Of a stretch of 64,000 nt of DNA, positions 46,076 through 59,260 are shown in pieces. The stretch lies in NCBI RefSeq assembly GCF_037975245.1, contig NC_092576.1:17938111-18002110 (forward strand). The letters are read 5' to 3'. Numbering within the stretch: position 1 is the stretch's first letter; each line of letters begins with the position of its first letter. Under the pieces are notes generated by a model that saw only the letters and a list, made by a program, of their open reading frames with translations, had not been told where the DNA came from and made no database searches. Made by a program: the position numbers and the translations under genes. The DNA is from Apostichopus japonicus. Lineage: Eukaryota; Echinodermata; Holothuroidea; Aspidochirotida; Stichopodidae.

Positions 46076-47040
46076 ACGGGAAAAAGACACGCATTTAAGT
46101 TATCGTAAGCACAGTCCTTGGATGTTTACGTCTTGCTTACGGTCACCTTAAACATCGGAAACCCGTACATTTTGGAACAACGCGTTTACGATGTGATTAC
46201 GCATCCGTAAACATTGTAAACACGGAACAACAGATTTCCGTTACGTTTATGACAACTTACATATCGGAAGTTAATAATTACTTTCGTATTTATTAAAACT
46301 TATTTCTTCTCCACGTTTACGTTGACCTTAATCTCGCCACGAAGAAATTTACGACAGGATTACGATTATCTTACACATCGGAAACTCGTAGCATAGATAC
46401 AACGCGTTTACAACAAACTTCGCCAAACTTAAGCATGACGTTAACGTTGATTGTTCCATGAAATAAAACACTGGACACAATTCTCATGTCAATCTTTCCG
46501 ATAATGATATTACCCTGTGACTGCATCTCATGAACAAAATTTCAACATTTACGTTGGCTGAAATGAGTGCAGTTAAAAAATTTACTGTTTATTTACAATT
46601 AACTTACAAATACGTTCATTTCAGCGTTTACGTATTGATTACGAATCCTTAAACGTCAAGTTTAAGTTATTTTCGTTCACCTGAAACAGGCACAGTACGG
46701 CATGTTGAGGATATACACGTCGGAAATTCCGAAGCATGCACACCACGGGATTACAGCATGATTACACCAACTTACGCATTGCGTTTACGTTGAATGTATT
46801 CTCCACTGAATTCGAAATTTACGGGAAGATTATACGATTCACTTACGCGTCGAGCGCAGAGCATACACATACCACGAGTGTCTGTACAGCATGATTACAT
46901 CAACTTCGCTTACGTTGACTCAATAAAGATTCGGAATTTAAGAGATGATTAATATTAACTTAAGCGTCGGAAATTTCAAAAATACACAGAACGTGATTAC
47001 GGTATGATTACAACGCCCATATACGTCACATTTAATTTAT
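46076..47040. repeat. TTTACG/CGTAAA-rich degenerate tandem repeat element, copy 1
   Basis: About 950 bases are saturated with (T)TTACG and its complement. In the right part an approximately 120-130 bp period is visible: cggaaattcc-gaagcat near 46719, gtcgagcgcagagcat near 46847, and gtcggaaatttcaaaaat near 46963. Each is followed by 'cacg.gattac..catgattac'. The left terminus (cacgggaaaaagacacgc) recurs inverted at 61529-61546. CpG content here is higher than in the surroundings. No coding frame. Confidence 0.7.
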
Positions 47041-47099
47041 ACCCACGGGTAATTTTTACCGAGACAATCATCTGCCTATTCGGTTCATTATATGTTCGT

Positions 47100-47300
47100 C
47101 TGTAATTATAGCATGCTAAAGTACTTGCTAGAAGTTTTCAAAAAGAAAGGTTTTAACTCTTCCAAAGTGTTCTCTTGAAATTCTAGTAAATGGACATACA
47201 AGATGACTGAATGTCCAGTGAGGTAAATTTCCTTCAGGGTGCACGTGGTAATATAAAAAAGTTAAAGGATTTGACCAAAGATGACCATATTTGAATATCT
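47100..47300 (-). repeat. repeat family X, copy 1 (minus orientation)
   Basis: The reverse complement matches about 53530-53760: cttctagcaattac..catg, ggaaatttacct, and agatgact-type blocks in the same order. Other copies are at 48690-48890 (minus) and 49790-50030 (plus). Confidence 0.7.
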
Positions 47301-47404
47301 GACATTGTTCTTATACAGCATATATCTTTCAACGTGAATGTGCATGGCTTGCACATACATACGACCATATGTACCTCACAATGTATTTCTCATACTTTGT
47401 TCAG

Positions 47405-47407
<3 letters not shown>

Positions 47408-47477
<70 letters not shown>
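47408..47477. repeat. (TA)n microsatellite
   Basis: About 35 uninterrupted TA units. Confidence 0.95.
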
Positions 47478-47480
<3 letters not shown>

Positions 47481-47769
47481 GCCGTCAAACCAACAAAACT
47501 CCTCAAGCTAATTCTATGAGAGTATCAGCAAATTTCCTCGTGGTTGCTCATTTTGGTAAGTTATAACGTAATTCACGTTGCGGGCCCTCGATCATAATAC
47601 CTCAACAAACAGCTCGCCCTCACAAAGAATTAAGTTTGGCGCTATGGCATGGCTGATCGATATTCTTATCACTACCACTGGAATCATGAGAAAACAGATG
47701 AGAAGACACATACACGGGTCTCCTCATCTGTCTGTCTAACTTTTTTATGTATAATTGTTTATGTGTTAA

Positions 47770-48460
47770 AGTAAGTTGGCCTGACGTTTTTTATTATTTA
47801 TTATTATTATTTATTTCCGATTAGTATGGTACGTGTTTGGTTTATCTGCTTCTTGATGCATATGCAGATACAACAATGAAAATACACGACACGGCCTGCC
47901 TTATACTGTATCAAACAGAACAGTGCATCCAATTGGTTAATTGTAGAGAATTTGTGAAACCGCAATGAACAACCCTCATCTGTTGATCAGGGAGGTGATA
48001 TTTTAGACCTCCCTGATCAGTCGCTGTTCATCCTCCAATCAAACGACAGCAAAACCAGCATGAAAAAACGCGCTTGTTTTCAAACGCGGTCAAAGCTGCT
48101 TACATGACAACAGGAGGGTTAATAGTGTGACCGCGATTAGCGTACGAAATGTATGGCTGACTAATACCAGGGAGTTGCATAACAACTCCCTGCTGATACT
48201 ATATACGTTTGAAAGTAATAGTATACTCTTACTGAATTAACGTCTGCTTTCTTATTGTTCTTTGTTTTCTTTTCACACGGGGAGGTTGTTTTAATCCTTT
48301 GATAATTTTCGCACACGTATCAGCGTTTGCTATACATTCTCTTATACCCCATTAAGGGAGTATATGAACTGGAAAATTTCCAAAAGGATGGTGATCCTCC
48401 TGCGTTAATGTGCTTCCTAGCTAATTACTAGTTAAATCAGGGAGTTGTAACTCACCTGTT
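47770..48460. repeat. palindrome-rich segment (CAGGGAG hairpins)
   Basis: A perfect 13-bp inverted repeat (TGATCAGGGAGGT, 47984-47996, with 48007-48019, 10-base loop) and a perfect 10-bp inverted repeat (CAGGGAGTTG, 48168-48177, with 48183-48192, 5-base loop). A further atcagggagttgtaac lies at 48436-48451. A short fragment of the GACGTTTCGATC repeat lies at 47770-47790. Probably MITE debris. Confidence 0.6.
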
Positions 48461-48689
48461 AAACAATCTGGCTATAGGTCGGGTCGTGAGCATGAAATGA
48501 TGGGTTAATGCCTAGAAAGCCACAGTTTTAGGGTAACATTAACAGCTCATATGTATAACACTGCTACCATTATGTGCACATGTATAACACACTTATATGG
48601 CGGTGATCCTGAAAACATAACTTCAAAGCTAATACTTGCCCGTTGAGCAATTTGTCGGTGGCTAAATGGATGAAAGGTAGTCTGCATAT

Positions 48690-48890
48690 GCCACAAATTA
48701 TAGCACGCTATATATAACTGCCAGAAGTTTACAAAAATTACCTTCCAGGAGGTCTTTACTTTCCAAATTGTTCTCATACTTTCTACATTAAAGACATAAA
48801 ATGACTGAATGTTAATTTCCTCAAGGGTGGTAATACAAATACAATATTTTTTTTGTTGTATCAAAGGTGACCATATTTGAATACCTGGCA
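48690..48890 (-). repeat. repeat family X, copy 2 (minus orientation)
   Basis: Matches family X blocks (agaagtttacaaaaa, aagacataaaatgactgaat, ggtgaccatatttgaatacc) in the same orientation as 47100-47300. The 140-residue minus ORF overlapping it (48547-48969) is therefore repeat sequence, not a gene. Confidence 0.65.
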
Positions 48891-49439
48891 TATTAGGGGC
48901 CAAAACAGCAAACCATTGGAGCGGGATATACTGGTTTTGTATTGGGGTGTAAAATCTAAACAATTGCAAGTAAAAGATTCAAAGTAAAGAACATACTTTA
49001 CCAAACACCTTTTACGAGGTACAAAGTATATATTTATAAATTTGTAGTTAAGACGGTGCATTCTTTACTGCAGGAATGCGACAACTTAATAACGATTTTG
49101 CTCTCCCTTTCCTCTCTTATTCATTGCTGCAAATGTTTCTGTTGCAGCGATAGAAAGCAAGTGTAAATAAATGACACATGTTGACGCCAGAAATGTGTTC
49201 CACGTTCATTTCTATTGGAAATTTTCTATTGTAGATAATGTTATTGAACTCTGAATTCAAACATGGAAACGTTTTACAAACATTCACCTCAAAATTAGTG
49301 GAACAATGCCACGAAGATTAATATATAGAATGAAAAACAACTTGTAGGTAGGGCCTATTGCTTACCGGCTAGATACAGACGTAACGATTAAAATGAACAT
49401 ATACGTGTACTGCACGCGGCCGCGTACACTAAACACACA

Positions 49440-50040
49440 CATATATACATATGATCCGTATTGTGCCACGCTTAGGGAATTGTGCCCACGCTTGGGAAAG
49501 TATGATTGAAATATATTAGGCTAGTTGTCATGAAACCTGTTCTTAAATTTAACAATTTGGAAGGCATTACACCATGTACAAACGAGAAGGCCCCATGAAA
49601 AAAATGCAAGTGAGACAAAAGCCTATACATCATATACTTTCTTATATTCTCTTTCAAACACTCCGACCCCCCCCCCCCTCTCACCCGTTTAATTTTCGAA
49701 GGTGTTTACGTTGCTACGGGAGAAGTTTGGGTGTCCAGTTAGGTTCAAACTTGTTCTATGCAACTAATATAGGTTATGTAGAAGGATTAAAGTATGCTGT
49801 ATTGGCCCATATATGCCATATATTCAAAAATGGTCACTGAACCCCTGGTCAATATTCTTAAACGGTTATATTACCTCGTTGGAAGAAAAATTACCTCACT
49901 AGACATTCAGTCATCTTTTGTGTTCATTAAGAATGTCTGAGAACAATTTGGAGAGCGAAGACCTCCAAGGAAAGTATTTTTTTGAACATTCCTAGCAATT
50001 ATTGCAAGTTGCTTAATTTGCGGCCAATACAGTCCACAGA
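49440..50040 (+). repeat. repeat family X, copy 3 with one 270-bp monomer
   Basis: Contains a diverged single copy of the satellite monomer (cacgcttagggaattgtgcc ... ctccgacccccc) followed by ttcgaaggtgtttacgttgc, gtccagttaggttcaaac and the family X tail. The same order occurs after the last satellite monomer (53144-53770), showing that the satellite expanded from a monomer that is normally part of family X. Confidence 0.7.
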
Positions 50041-50129
50041 TACAGTCTCAGATACAGACATATGTACGATTAACATATAAACATAGACAACATATGTATA
50101 ATGTACGCAGCCGCATACACTACACATAT

Positions 50130-53100
50130 ACATATTGGTTAACATGCATTTGTGACAGTAACTTTATTGTGCCCACGCTTAGGAGAATTGTGCCCACGCT
50201 TGGGAAAGTATGACTGAAATATAGTAGTCTTCACAGAAACTGTTCGAAAATTAAGCGATTTAGAAGCATTAAAACCCAATACAAACGAGTAGACCCTCTA
50301 GGAACTGCACTATTTAAGAAGCCTATATATTACATACTTTCTTGAATCCTCTTTCCCACCCGACCCACCACCCCCCCCCGACACATATACATATATACAC
50401 ATTTTGGTTAACATGCATGTGTGACAGTAACTTTATTGTGCCCACGCTTAGGGGAATTGTGCCCACGCTTGGGAAAGTATGACTGAAATATAGTAGTCTT
50501 CACAGAAACTGTTCGAAAATTAAGCGATTTAGAAGGCATTAAAACCCAATACAAACGAGTAGACCCTTTAGGAAGTGCACTATTTAAGAAGCCTATATAT
50601 TACATACTTTCTTGAATCCTCTTTCCGACCCCCGACCCACCCCCCCCCCGACACATATACATATATACACATTTTGGTTAACATGCATGTGTGACAGTAA
50701 CTTTATTGTGCCCACGCTTAGGGGAATTGTGCCCACGCTTGGGAAAGTATGACTGAAATATAGTAGTCTTCACAGAAACCGTTTGAAAATTAAGCAATTT
50801 AGAAGGAATTAAAACCCAATACAAACGAGTAGACCCTTTAAGGAACTGCACTGTTAAAGAAGCCTATATATTACATACTTTCTTGAATCCTCTTTCCGAC
50901 ACCCGACCCCCCCCCCCCCGGGCACATATACATAGATACACATATACATATTGGTTATCATGCATGTGTGACAGTAACTTTATTGTGCCCACGCTTAGGA
51001 GAATTGTGCCCACGCTTGGGAAAGTATGACTGAAATATAGTAGTCTTCACAGAAACTGTTCGAAAATTAAGCGATTTGAAAGCATTAAAACCCAATACAA
51101 ACGAGTAGACCCTTTAGGAAGTGCACTATTTAAGAAGCCTATACATTACATACTTTCTTGAATCCTCTTTCCCACCCGACCCACCCCCCCCCCGACACAT
51201 ATACATATATACACATTTTGGTTAACATGCATGTGTGACAGTAACTTTATTGTGCCCACGCTTAGGGGAATTGTGCCCACGCTTGGGAAAGTATGACTGA
51301 AATATAGTAGTCTTCACAGAAACTGTTCGAAAATTAAGCGATTTAGAAGGCATTAAAACCCAATACAAACGAGTAGACCCTTTAGGAAGTGCACTATTTA
51401 AGAAGCCTATATATTACATACTTTCTTGAATCCTCTTTCCGACCCCCGACCCACCCCCCCCCCCGACACATATACATATATACACATTTTGGTTAACATG
51501 CATGTGTGACAGTAACTTTATTGTGCCCACGCTTAGGGGAATTGTGCCCACGCTTGGGAAAGTATGACTGAAATATAGTAGTCTTCACAGAAACCGTTTG
51601 AAAATTAAGCAATTTAGAAGGAATTAAAACCCAATACAAACGAGTAGACCCTTTAAGGAACTGCACTGTTAAAGAAGCCTATATATTACATACTTTCTTG
51701 AATCCTCTTTCCGACACCCGACCCCCCCCCCCGGGCACATATACATAGATACACATATACATATTGGTTATCATGCATGTGTGACAGTAACTTTATTGTG
51801 CCCACGCTTAGGAGAATTGTGCCCACGCTTGGGAAAGTATGACTGAAATATAGTAGTCTTCACAGAAACTGTTCGAAAATTAAGCGATTTGAAAGCATTA
51901 AAACCCAATACAAACGAGTAGACCCTTTAGGAAGTGCACTATTTAAGAAGCCTATACATTACATACTTTCTTGAATCCTCTTTCCCACCCGACCCACCCC
52001 CCCCCCGACACATATACATATATACACATTTTGGTTAACATGCATGTGTGACAGTAACTTTATTGTGCCCACGCTTAGGGGAATTGTGCCCACGCTTGGG
52101 AAAGTATGACTAAAATATAGTAGTCTTCACAGAAACTGTTCGAAAATTAAGCGATTTAGAAGGCATTAAAACCCAATACAAACGAGTAGACCCTTTAGGA
52201 AGTGCACTATTTAAGAAGCCTATATATTACATACTTTCTTGAATCCTCTTTCCGACCCCCGACCCACCCCCCCCCGACACATATACATATATACACATTT
52301 TGGTTAACATGCATGTGTGACAGTAACTTTATTGTGCCCACGCTTAGGGGAATTGTGCCCACGCTTGGGAAAGTATGACTGAAATATAGTAGTCTTCACA
52401 GAAACCGTTTGAAAATTAAGCAATTTAGAAGGAATTAAAACCCAATACAAACGAGTAGACCCTTTAAGGAACTGCACTGTTAAAGAAGCCTATATATTAC
52501 ATACTTTCTTGAATCCTCTTTCCGACACCCGACCCCCCCCCCGGGCACATATACATAGATACACATATACATATTGGTTATCATGCATGTGTGACAGTAA
52601 CTTTATTGTGCCCACGCTTAGGAGAATTGTGCCCACGCTTGGGAAAGTATGACTGAAATATAGTAGTCTTCACAGAAACTGTTCGAAAATTAAGCGATTT
52701 GAAAGCATTAAAACCCAATACAAACGAGTAGACCCTTTAGGAAGTGCACTATTTAAGAAGCCTATACATTACATACTTTCTTGAATCCTCTTTCCCACCC
52801 GACCCACCACCCCCCCCCGACACATATACATATATACACATTTTGGTTAACATGCATGTGTGACAGTAACTTTATTGTGCCCACGCTTAGGGGAATTGTG
52901 CCCACGCTTGGGAAAGTATGACTAAAATATAGTAGTCTTCACAGAAACTGTTCGAAAATTAAGCGATTTAGAAGGCATTAAAACCCAATACAAACGAGTA
53001 GACCCTTTAGGAAGTGCACTATTTAAGAAGCCTATATATTACATACTTTCTTGAATCCTCTTTCCGACCCCCGACCCACCCCCCCCCCCCCCGACACATA

Positions 53101-53400
53101 TACATATATACACATTTTGGTTAACATGCATGTGTGACAGTAACTTTATTGTGCCCACGCTTAGGGGAATCGTGCCCACGCTTGGGAAAGTATGACTGAA
53201 ATATAGTAGTCTTCACAGAAACTGTTCGAAAATTAAGCGATTTAGAAGGCATTAAAATCCAATACAAACCAGTAGACCCTTTAGGAACTGCACTATTTAA
53301 GAAGCCAATATATTACATAATTTCTTGAATCCTCTGTCCGACCCCCGACCCCCCCCCCCTCCCTCTCCCGCGCCTCTTCATTTATTTTTCGAAGGTGTTA
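50130..53400. repeat. satellite array: 12 monomers of about 270 bp in three-monomer higher-order repeats
   Basis: The landmark ctttattgtgcccacgctta occurs at 50162, 50431, 50701, 50978, 51245, 51516, 51791, 52058, 52327, 52601, 52870 and 53144. Spacing is 267-277 and the higher-order period is 810-815. Three monomer types alternate. One has aggggaattg with gcgatttagaaggcatt. One has aggggaattg with gcaatttagaaggaatt plus gggcacatatacatagatac. One has aggagaattg with gcgatttgaaagcatt. Each monomer contains a doubled 'tgtgcccacgctt' motif and a poly-C run of variable length. Copies of the same type are nearly identical. Confidence 0.97.
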
Positions 53401-53770
53401 CATACCGGGAAGTTTCGGTCTCCAGTTAGGTTCAAACCTTGTTATATGCAACTTTACTAGGTTAAAGCCCAATACAAACGAGTAGACCCTACACTACTAA
53501 ATATTACTATCATACTAAGTATGATTTATTGGTCCCATATATGCTACATATTAAAATATGGTCACCTTATTTTAAAATTCTTAAACTGTTTTATTAACCA
53601 CCTTGGAGGAAATTTACCTAACTGGGAAATTTAGTCATCTTGTTGTGTGTGTTTATAATGTCAGCGAACAATATGGAGAGTGAACACCTTCAGGAAAGGA
53701 CTTTTTTGAAAACTTCTAGCAATTACAGCATGCCGTAATTTGGGGCCATTACAGACTACTTTTGATGAGT
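53401..53770 (+). repeat. repeat family X, copy 4 (tail)
   Basis: Follows the last satellite monomer in the same order as copy 3: gtctccagttaggttcaaac, an acaaacgagtagacc fragment, then cttctagcaattacagcatg. Confidence 0.65.
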
Positions 53771-54390
53771 ATACGTATTTGAACTCGAAGCCCCTCACCC
53801 CACAATCAATTTCCCCTCCCTAAATCTATTACGCCTGATTGACTCTGCGATCAATTTCATATATAGGTTGATGATACCTATACTTACTTTTAACTTAACA
53901 TAATATGTTGATTACATATATCAACTGAAAATTATAGTGGGGGATCATAACGAGGAAGAAAGTGTACCCATCAGCTTTAGATTAAAATTGTATACGTACG
54001 CTTATGAGTACGGAATTTCCGACTGTGGCACTCTATTTTTCATAAATTCTTGCTATTTGTGAGTGACCTACAATTTTCGGTCAAACTTGACCTTTAATCA
54101 GTCATATTTACCACGTTTTCCTTGTCATATTAAGAAATTGTATCTCGCGGTTCTTATACTCCACCTTACAACACTTCGTGTGATTTTGAATACTCTAAAA
54201 AAAAATTCCTAATAAACTATTGCACAACGTATACAATTAAAACGCTCAATGTTATTCTACGGAAGCTTAAAATGGCCATCAACATAAGAAAAACTTTGCC
54301 CATAAAGTGAAATTTTTCAGTAAATTGTTAAAATAACAAGATAAAATCTTATCCAAAAAAAAACAGAAAAATGTTGGATTGCTTAGTTGC
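53771..54390. other. non-coding stretch, nothing recognised
   Basis: No exon or element boundary is apparent. Confidence 0.4.
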
Positions 54391-54745
54391 TTAAACTGAG
54401 CGATTGAACAATTTTTGAAAAATGTTTAATTGACAACTTATCATATCTCGTGTATTTGACATTTTGCTGCAAAGTGTTCACTTGTTCACTTCGTTCCATC
54501 TGAGCAATTGAAAACTTTTCTGCAAAATGTTCAATTGACAACTTATCTTATCTCGTTAATTGGACATGTTTTTGGCAAAATGTTGAATTGTTCACTTCAT
54601 CCCAATTGAGCAATTGTAAAATTTTCTGCAAAATGTTTAATTGGCAACTTATCGTATCTCGTCAACTCAACATTTTTCTGCAAAATGTTTAACTGTTCAC
54701 TTCATTCCCAATGCTCAGTTGGAATGAAGTGAACAATTTAATTTT
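54391..54745. repeat. 104-bp tandem repeat ending in a palindrome
   Basis: Units begin at gagc.attga near 54398, 54502 and 54608 (periods 104 and 106), carrying tctgcaaaatgtttaattg and caacttatc.tatctcgt words. The last unit ends in an inverted copy: gttcacttcattcccaa, then ttggaatgaagtgaac, a 16-17 bp hairpin at about 54694-54735. Confidence 0.85.
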
Positions 54746-55584
54746 TTTCATGTGAGTGATAAATAGCCCCCCCCCCCAAGAAAATAATATTAAGCGCGCT
54801 AGGAAAAAGCAATGTATTTTGGGGTAGTTCACTATGTCTTCGAATATAATTTGTTGAAAAAGAAAAGTTTTCCCCTTTGTTACATTAACATAGCTTTTTT
54901 AGTTGGTATTCTATGTAGCCTATCAAGCTGATAACTTATACTCATTGCTTACTCGCTAACCAGAGTGATTAATAAATTTGTGAAGTGAGGGCCAGTGGTA
55001 CAAATGTACCAAAAAAACAAAAGTGCAGTCGCGAAAGATGGAGTGTCTGACTGACTGACTGACTGACACTGACTGTATCGTTGACGAGTAGGGTGTGGGG
55101 GGCGGGGGGGGGGGGCTGCGGGTTACAAGGCAGCAGTCGGAATTTTCTGGCACCAAATCCCATCCAGTTGGAATTTCAGCCACTACATCTCTCCCCCCCC
55201 CCTACCCACTCTCAATCATCAGGCCTTAGTTACGTCCCTGTGTATAATACGTATAAACGACGTTCATTACTGTTTAGTTTTTACGGAAATGTCGAAAATA
55301 ATTTATATCGCTTGAGAAAATAAGCATTATGCCAAAAAATTGGCATATTCACGTGTGGTGTTTGTAAAAATCACGCACCTATATGCAAATATATAATAGC
55401 TAAGATTGTCCTGTGTCCGTTATATAATTCCATTAAAGAAATGCATACCTGAGACACGGAAGTATTATCCTGTGAGGGTACCGTAATACATTCATGCAGA
55501 CACATGCAAGTCTTAAATAAACAGAATAGCACGTCCCAAACATATAGACCTTCCTTACCGGTTTCGAACCTCTGGACATACAAT
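54746..55584. other. non-coding stretch with homopolymers
   Basis: Poly-C at 54768-54778, (CTGA)n at about 55048-55072, poly-G at 55097-55115 and poly-C at 55192-55202. ORFs here span these simple sequences and are not supported. Confidence 0.5.
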
Positions 55585-55704
55585 CAGCGTCCATATAGCC
55601 TAGTGGTTAGGGTGTCCCCGTACAGAGCGGGAGGCCCGTGGCTCGAATCCTGGTGGAGGCTGAAAGTTTGTTTCACTGTTCTTGATTTACAAACTCATTA
55701 CGAT

Positions 55705-55777
<73 letters not shown>

Positions 55778-55793
55778 TATATATATATATATA
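55585..55793 (+). mobile_element. tRNA-derived SINE with (TA)n tail, better-preserved copy
   Basis: A-box TAGCCTAGTGG (55596-55606) matches the TRGYNNARNGG consensus, and B-box GGCTCGAATCC (55640-55650) matches GGTTCRANNCC with one change. Head-to-tail order is tRNA-like region, ttgtttcactgttcttgat body, then about 40 TA units. The 5' and 3' halves do not form a convincing acceptor stem, so it is not a tRNA gene. It pairs with the copy at 21513-21694. Confidence 0.85.
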
Positions 55794-55909
55794 AACCAAA
55801 CATTGGCTGTTTTACTTCCAATCACTTACCTAATTCAATTATTGTATCTCACTCGAGATCCAGCCTTTCTCTAAATGCAGCATAGTTGTTTAACAGTTTT
55901 TCCGTTATT

Positions 55910-57934
<2,025 letters not shown>

Positions 57935-59260
57935 ATGGACGATTCCGGCTTCGTGGTTTATTGCAGAAGTAACAGAAAGCTCCGTGGAAGCAAGGTTGCC
58001 AGTTTATAAAAGTACACTTTCAATTCGATCCGTCGCTGGTTTTTAATGATGTTCCGCAGGAAAATGTCATACGTGTATTGGAAAAAGAAAAAACATTTAG
58101 AAGCAGCGACAGTTGGAACTACCGCGGCAGTATGCACATGTTGTGACAGAAAGCTCGATGCAAACATTTCAAGGAAGAATTAAAGGCACTCCGAGCACTA
58201 CTGGCTGAGAAGGAACAACTTCTTTCGAAAAAAAAAGAAAACGAAGTTCTCTGTGCTACTGGATTGTTCGGTACGTAACATAGGCCAAGACTTATTAATG
58301 TAATTTTTCAATCACTAAAAGTCACCGTTATATTAACCCTAGACCTGTACAGGCATTCGCTTCTTTAAAAACGATAAATTAAAAGAGTTAAAATATGACA
58401 GTGAGAGAAATAATATAATAATCTCCTTTTAGATATCTGTAAAATGTTTCATGCACAATTTGCCAGGGTATACTGTTATTGATACATTCACGTTCTAACC
58501 TTGTGATGGTGAACGTCACCCGACCACGTACCCCTACCTCCCCCAACCCATAAACAAATCTGCTTTGTAAACCGTTGAAATATACAGTGGCGTAGGAAGG
58601 TACATTTGAGTAGGGGGGTTGAAGACTGATGGCCGGCCCGGGGGAGGGGTCTAAGGGGAGTTTTTGCATTTCCAGGTGGCCTCAGATGCAATTTGGTGCA
58701 ATAAAGCACACTTCAACACCCACCCCATTTTGTAAACTTAATTTTGTATTTTCACCTGGCCTTAGATGCAATTTGGTGCTCCAAATGAGATTTTTTTTTC
58801 TCATTTGGAAATGAAAAAGGGGTTTTTCTGACTTGCGAAGCGGGGGGGGGGGGGCGAGGCGGAATGATACTTCCGCGCCTCCACATTTTTCACTGGGGGG
58901 GGGGCTGGAGATATTGACAGTTGGAGCTAATATGTTTTTCGACAAAAGTAAACTATATGCCAACTGGTTTTTATATATGTCTAATTCATACTTATTCTTG
59001 TGTCTTTGTTTACAGAAACTTCAGTGTAGATTGAGCGCAATGAAGAACATAGACTGGTCAGAGGAGAGAAAAGACAGACTGTACAGTGATGTCAACTGAG
59101 TATATGTCATCCGAGGAATCTGACATGGAGAGCGAACGAGCTAGGGTACCGTAGTGCAGGAGTTCACTTGGGAGTCGGAAAGACTGAACAAAATGAGGCT
59201 GGACTCATTCTATAAGGACGTTCTCCTTAGCGAAAAGTCCAGAAAAAAGGATACCCACCG
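57935..59260 (+). pseudogene. broken two-exon ORF with coiled-coil, unknown (possibly transposon-related)
   Basis: ATG 57935 opens MDDSGFVVYCRSNRKLRGSK and stops at about 58009. Further frames continue with TTAAVCTCCDRKL and a coiled-coil (FKEELKALRALLAEKEQLLS) up to a donor G|GTACGT near 58272. After an intron containing another repeat, the acceptor tttgtttacag at 59014 leads to RLSAMKNIDWSEERKDRLYS, then, after a stop and frameshift, YMSSEESDMESERARVP. At least three lesions separate these segments. The order (Cys-containing start, coiled coil, acidic serine motif) resembles repeat-borne ORFs of invertebrate genomes, but I cannot name the family. Confidence 0.45.
58586..58920. mobile_element. 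DNA-transposon-like insertion with internal 80-bp duplication and G-runs
   Basis: Begins cagtggcgtaggaaggtac, like many hAT-type termini. The word agatgcaatttggtgc occurs twice (58685 and 58766). G-homopolymers lie at 58843-58854 and 58895-58904. The partner terminus was not identified with certainty. It interrupts the intron of the broken ORF at 57935-59260. Confidence 0.4.

Noticed and set aside
48547-48969. 140-codon minus-strand ORF
   Set aside because: It runs through a family X repeat copy whose relatives do not keep the frame.
50130-53400. Regularly spaced repeats, considered as a CRISPR-like array
   Set aside because: Units are 270 bp with no unique spacers, the genome is eukaryotic, and the alternation of monomer types is that of a higher-order satellite.
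55585-55661. Possible tRNA gene with good A and B boxes
   Set aside because: No closed acceptor stem or intact anticodon arm could be drawn, and the same head with body and tail occurs at 21.5 kb, so it is a SINE.
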